Positions 54,701 to 64,000 of a stretch of DNA of 64,000 bases are shown here, in pieces. The notes under the pieces are model-generated. The model saw only the letters and a program-made list of their open reading frames with translations, was not told the origin of the DNA and did not search any database. Every line of letters starts with the position of its first letter. Position 1 is the first letter of the stretch. The stretch is taken from NCBI GenBank assembly GCA_902729315.2, contig LR746279.1:1254001-1318000 (forward strand), read 5' to 3'. The position numbers and the translations under genes are program-made. This DNA is from Spirodela intermedia (Eukaryota; Streptophyta; Magnoliopsida; Alismatales; Araceae).

Positions 54701-55509
54701 ACCTCACCGACCGCCTCCACCAGGTCCTCCGGTGGGCCACCGGCTCCGTCGAGATATTCTTCTCCAGGAACAACGCCCTCCTGGCCTCCTCCCGCCTGAA
54801 GCTCCTCCAGAGGATCGCCTACCTCAACGTGGGCATCTACCCATTCACCTCCATGTTCCTCATAATGTACTGCTTCATCCCCGCCCTCTCGCTCTTCTCC
54901 GGCCACTTCATCGTGCAGAGCTTGGACGTCACCTTCCTCGTCTACCTCCTGATCATCACTATAACCCTAACACTTCTGGCCATCCTGGAGGTGAAGTGGT
55001 CCGGAGTTGGGTTAGAGGAATGGTGGCGGAACGAGCAGTTCTGGTTGATCTCCGGCACCAGCGCCCACCTGGCGGCGGTGGTGCAGGGCCTGCTGAAGGT
55101 CATCGCCGGGATCGAGATCTCCTTCACGCTGACCTCCAAGTCCGCCGGAGAAGATGTTGAGGACGCCTTCGCGGAGCTGTACATCGTGAAGTGGACTTCA
55201 CTGATGATACCGCCGATCACGATAATGATGGTGAACATCATCGCCATTGCTGTGGGCTTCTCGAGGACGATCTACAGCGAGACGCCGCAGTGGAGCAAGC
55301 TCATGGGGGGGGCCTTCTTCAGCTTCTGGGTGCTTGCTCATCTGTACCCTTTTGCCAAAGGGTTGATGGGTAGGAGGGGGAAGACGCCCACCATCGTTTT
55401 CGTTTGGTCTGGTCTCATCGCCATCACCATCTCCTTGCTCTGGATCGCCATCAACCCCCCCAAGGGCTCTGCAACTCACGCCGGCAGCAGCGGCTTCCAG
55501 TTCCCCTGA
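51780..55509 (+). CDS. CSLD: Cellulose synthase-like protein D (CSLD, CSLD1/CSLD4-like)
   Basis: Four exons, 51780-52246, 52339-53986, 54091-54473 and 54546-55509, give 1153 residues. The N terminus has the CSLD block [20 protein letters not shown] and a RING-like cysteine cluster ([23 protein letters not shown]). Two transmembrane segments precede the catalytic domain and about six follow it. The family 2 glycosyltransferase residues are present: SDDGG (53141-53155), DCD (53795-53803), TED (54601-54609) and QVLRW (54721-54735). The protein ends GFQFP like Arabidopsis CSLD4 (At4g38190). CSLD proteins make beta-1,4-glucan or mannan at tip-growing cell walls. The N terminus without a long leader resembles the pollen-type CSLD1/CSLD4. 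Confidence 0.95.
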
Positions 55510-55820
55510 GGCGCACACAGATTTTCTCCCTCTTTCTCTCTCTCTCTCTCTCCTCTTCTCTCTCTTCTTCTATCTGCTCCAAGACTGGGTTTTTGGAATC
55601 TTAGGGGTTTCTTCTTTTTTTGTTCTTCTGTAATGTAAGCATGAAGGACTGTAAACGGCGGCGCGTTCCTCCCGATCTGAGGGAGGCACCGCTGCAAGAA
55701 TTCGGCTCACACAGTTCTTACTGAATTACGAAACAGATCTGAAAGCGCAGCTATGAATTCACACTGTGTTGAGCTCTAGATCGATAATTTCCTCACTTTC
55801 AGGTAAGTTCCCCTCCCCCC

Positions 55821-55871
<51 letters not shown>

Positions 55872-56305
55872 TTTCCTTTTTCATTGCTATGCTCAATCAA
55901 GAGCAAGCATCAAGGTCGTCGTCAAACACTTTCTCCATATACAGTCACAGCTTTGCAGACATTGCAAGCAGGGTTTTATTTGAGAGAGAGAAAGAGAGGC
56001 CCAAGTACTTACCCGAGGCCCAAAACCTTAAACAGGGCCCTTCAATAAATACATCCCATAGTATAATTATTCATATAAAATCATTAAAAATATAATTTTC
56101 AGAAAGTTGCATACCCTAAACAGATTAAAGAAGAGCCAATTTCGTCTATTTTCTCACAATAAAGCAATAGAAAGAACAACAATAACTAAAAAAGAAAAAC
56201 TGGGCGATGATAAACATAGAAAAATTGCCCAGGTGGGGTAAAATGGATGACTAATGGGCTACTCACTCTACAGGGTTGACTTCGATTGAAGAACTTAGGG
56301 TTTCA
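55510..56305. other. Convergent 3' spacer between CSLD and GluRS
   Basis: Holds the CSLD 3' UTR (CT-rich at 55525-55572) and a CT microsatellite at 55825-55866. The 3' end of the GluRS transcript should also lie here. No additional gene was recognised. Confidence 0.6.
55825..55866. repeat. (CT)21 microsatellite
   Basis: Nearly perfect CT run preceded by a C-rich run, about 320 nt downstream of the CSLD stop. Confidence 0.97.
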
Positions 56306-63647
<7,342 letters not shown>

Positions 63648-64000
63648 CTGGAAGAAAAAAATCACCATTCATAAATATTATGTAACATAGAGTCGTTGTA
63701 TTGTAATTTAGAAACAAAGGAATTCTCCGAACAGTGACATGGAATAGAAATTGAGGGCACAACAGAGTGAGCAATGGAGCATGAAAACTATTATTTCCAA
63801 TGGAGCATTAAACACATTCCTGGTCTCCTTCTCTTCTTTCCTTTTTTATATATTTGACTCTTCTTTGCATATACATTCAACCTTGTCTTCTTCATTCTCT
63901 GTCATTTGGACTATAACAAATCATAGAGAGCACAATGCTTGGAGCCTCTGATGCTCATGTTTGAGGACAACTAAAGGGGTCCAAAATAATTCTGGTTACA
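63648..64000 (-). other. GluRS intron running off the right edge
   Basis: The exon at 63647 begins after a good polypyrimidine acceptor (TTTCTTCCAG in sense). Nothing coding was seen between it and the window end, so this is taken as intron. Confidence 0.6.

Overview
The window is nuclear DNA from a flowering plant. Genes have canonical GT-AG introns, chloroplast and mitochondrial functions are nuclear-encoded, and plant-only families are present (LHCB7-type antenna protein, CSLD, PPR, mTERF). Several coding exons are GC-rich at third positions while the spacers are AT-rich. That contrast is common in monocots and some early-diverging angiosperms, but I cannot name the species. Two compositional habits stand out: long CT/GA dinucleotide tracts, many inside introns, and a clear excess of the hexamer GTCAAC/GTTGAC.

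Layout. 0.8-1.2 kb: last exons of a probable BAG6/CIP73-like gene (+). 1.2-8.3 kb: AT-rich spacer with a degenerate Ty1/copia element (-) at about 4.4-7.85 kb. 8.3-11.3 kb: chloroplast SAM-dependent methyltransferase of the At1g78140/At2g41040 type (+). 11.6-12.5 kb: intronless uroporphyrinogen-III synthase-like gene (+). 12.9-14.4 kb: cinnamoyl-CoA-reductase-like SDR (+). 14.65-15.87 kb: PPR gene (-), head-to-head with an mTERF6-like gene (+) at 16.27-17.26 kb. 17.3-19.9 kb: repeat-bearing spacer. 19.9-22.6 kb: LHCB7 (-), head-to-head with an NADPH-thioredoxin reductase (+) at 22.9-25.0 kb. 26.8-29.9 kb: RRM protein of the RBM24/ARP1 type (+). 30-38.8 kb: repeat-rich block with a second copia remnant, a rearranged partial copy of the RRM gene, a purine-rich low-complexity tract, a duplicated hairpin-forming segment behind a telo-box, and a fragment of the neighbouring ARF-GEF gene. 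38.9-47.5 kb: ARF-GEF of the BIG5/MIN7 class (-). 49.3-50.1 kb: U2AF35 (-). 51.8-55.5 kb: cellulose synthase-like D (+). 56.3 kb to the right edge: organellar glutamyl-tRNA synthetase (-), 5' end outside.

The genes do not form an operon. Many serve plastid or mitochondrial function: methyltransferase, PPR, mTERF6, LHCB7, GluRS and possibly UROS. Two divergent pairs (PPR/mTERF6 and LHCB7/NTR) share short promoters with telo-box or GGCCC-type elements. From memory, the PPR, mTERF6 and CSLD genes here match At4g38150, At4g38160 and At4g38190, close neighbours in Arabidopsis, so part of this window looks like an old conserved gene block.

No clearly new system is visible. The most unusual items are the locally duplicated regulatory and gene fragments, the hexamer excess, and a candidate structured-RNA locus at 35.6-36.85 kb. 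Exon boundaries were read by eye from splice consensus, reading phase and remembered family sequences.
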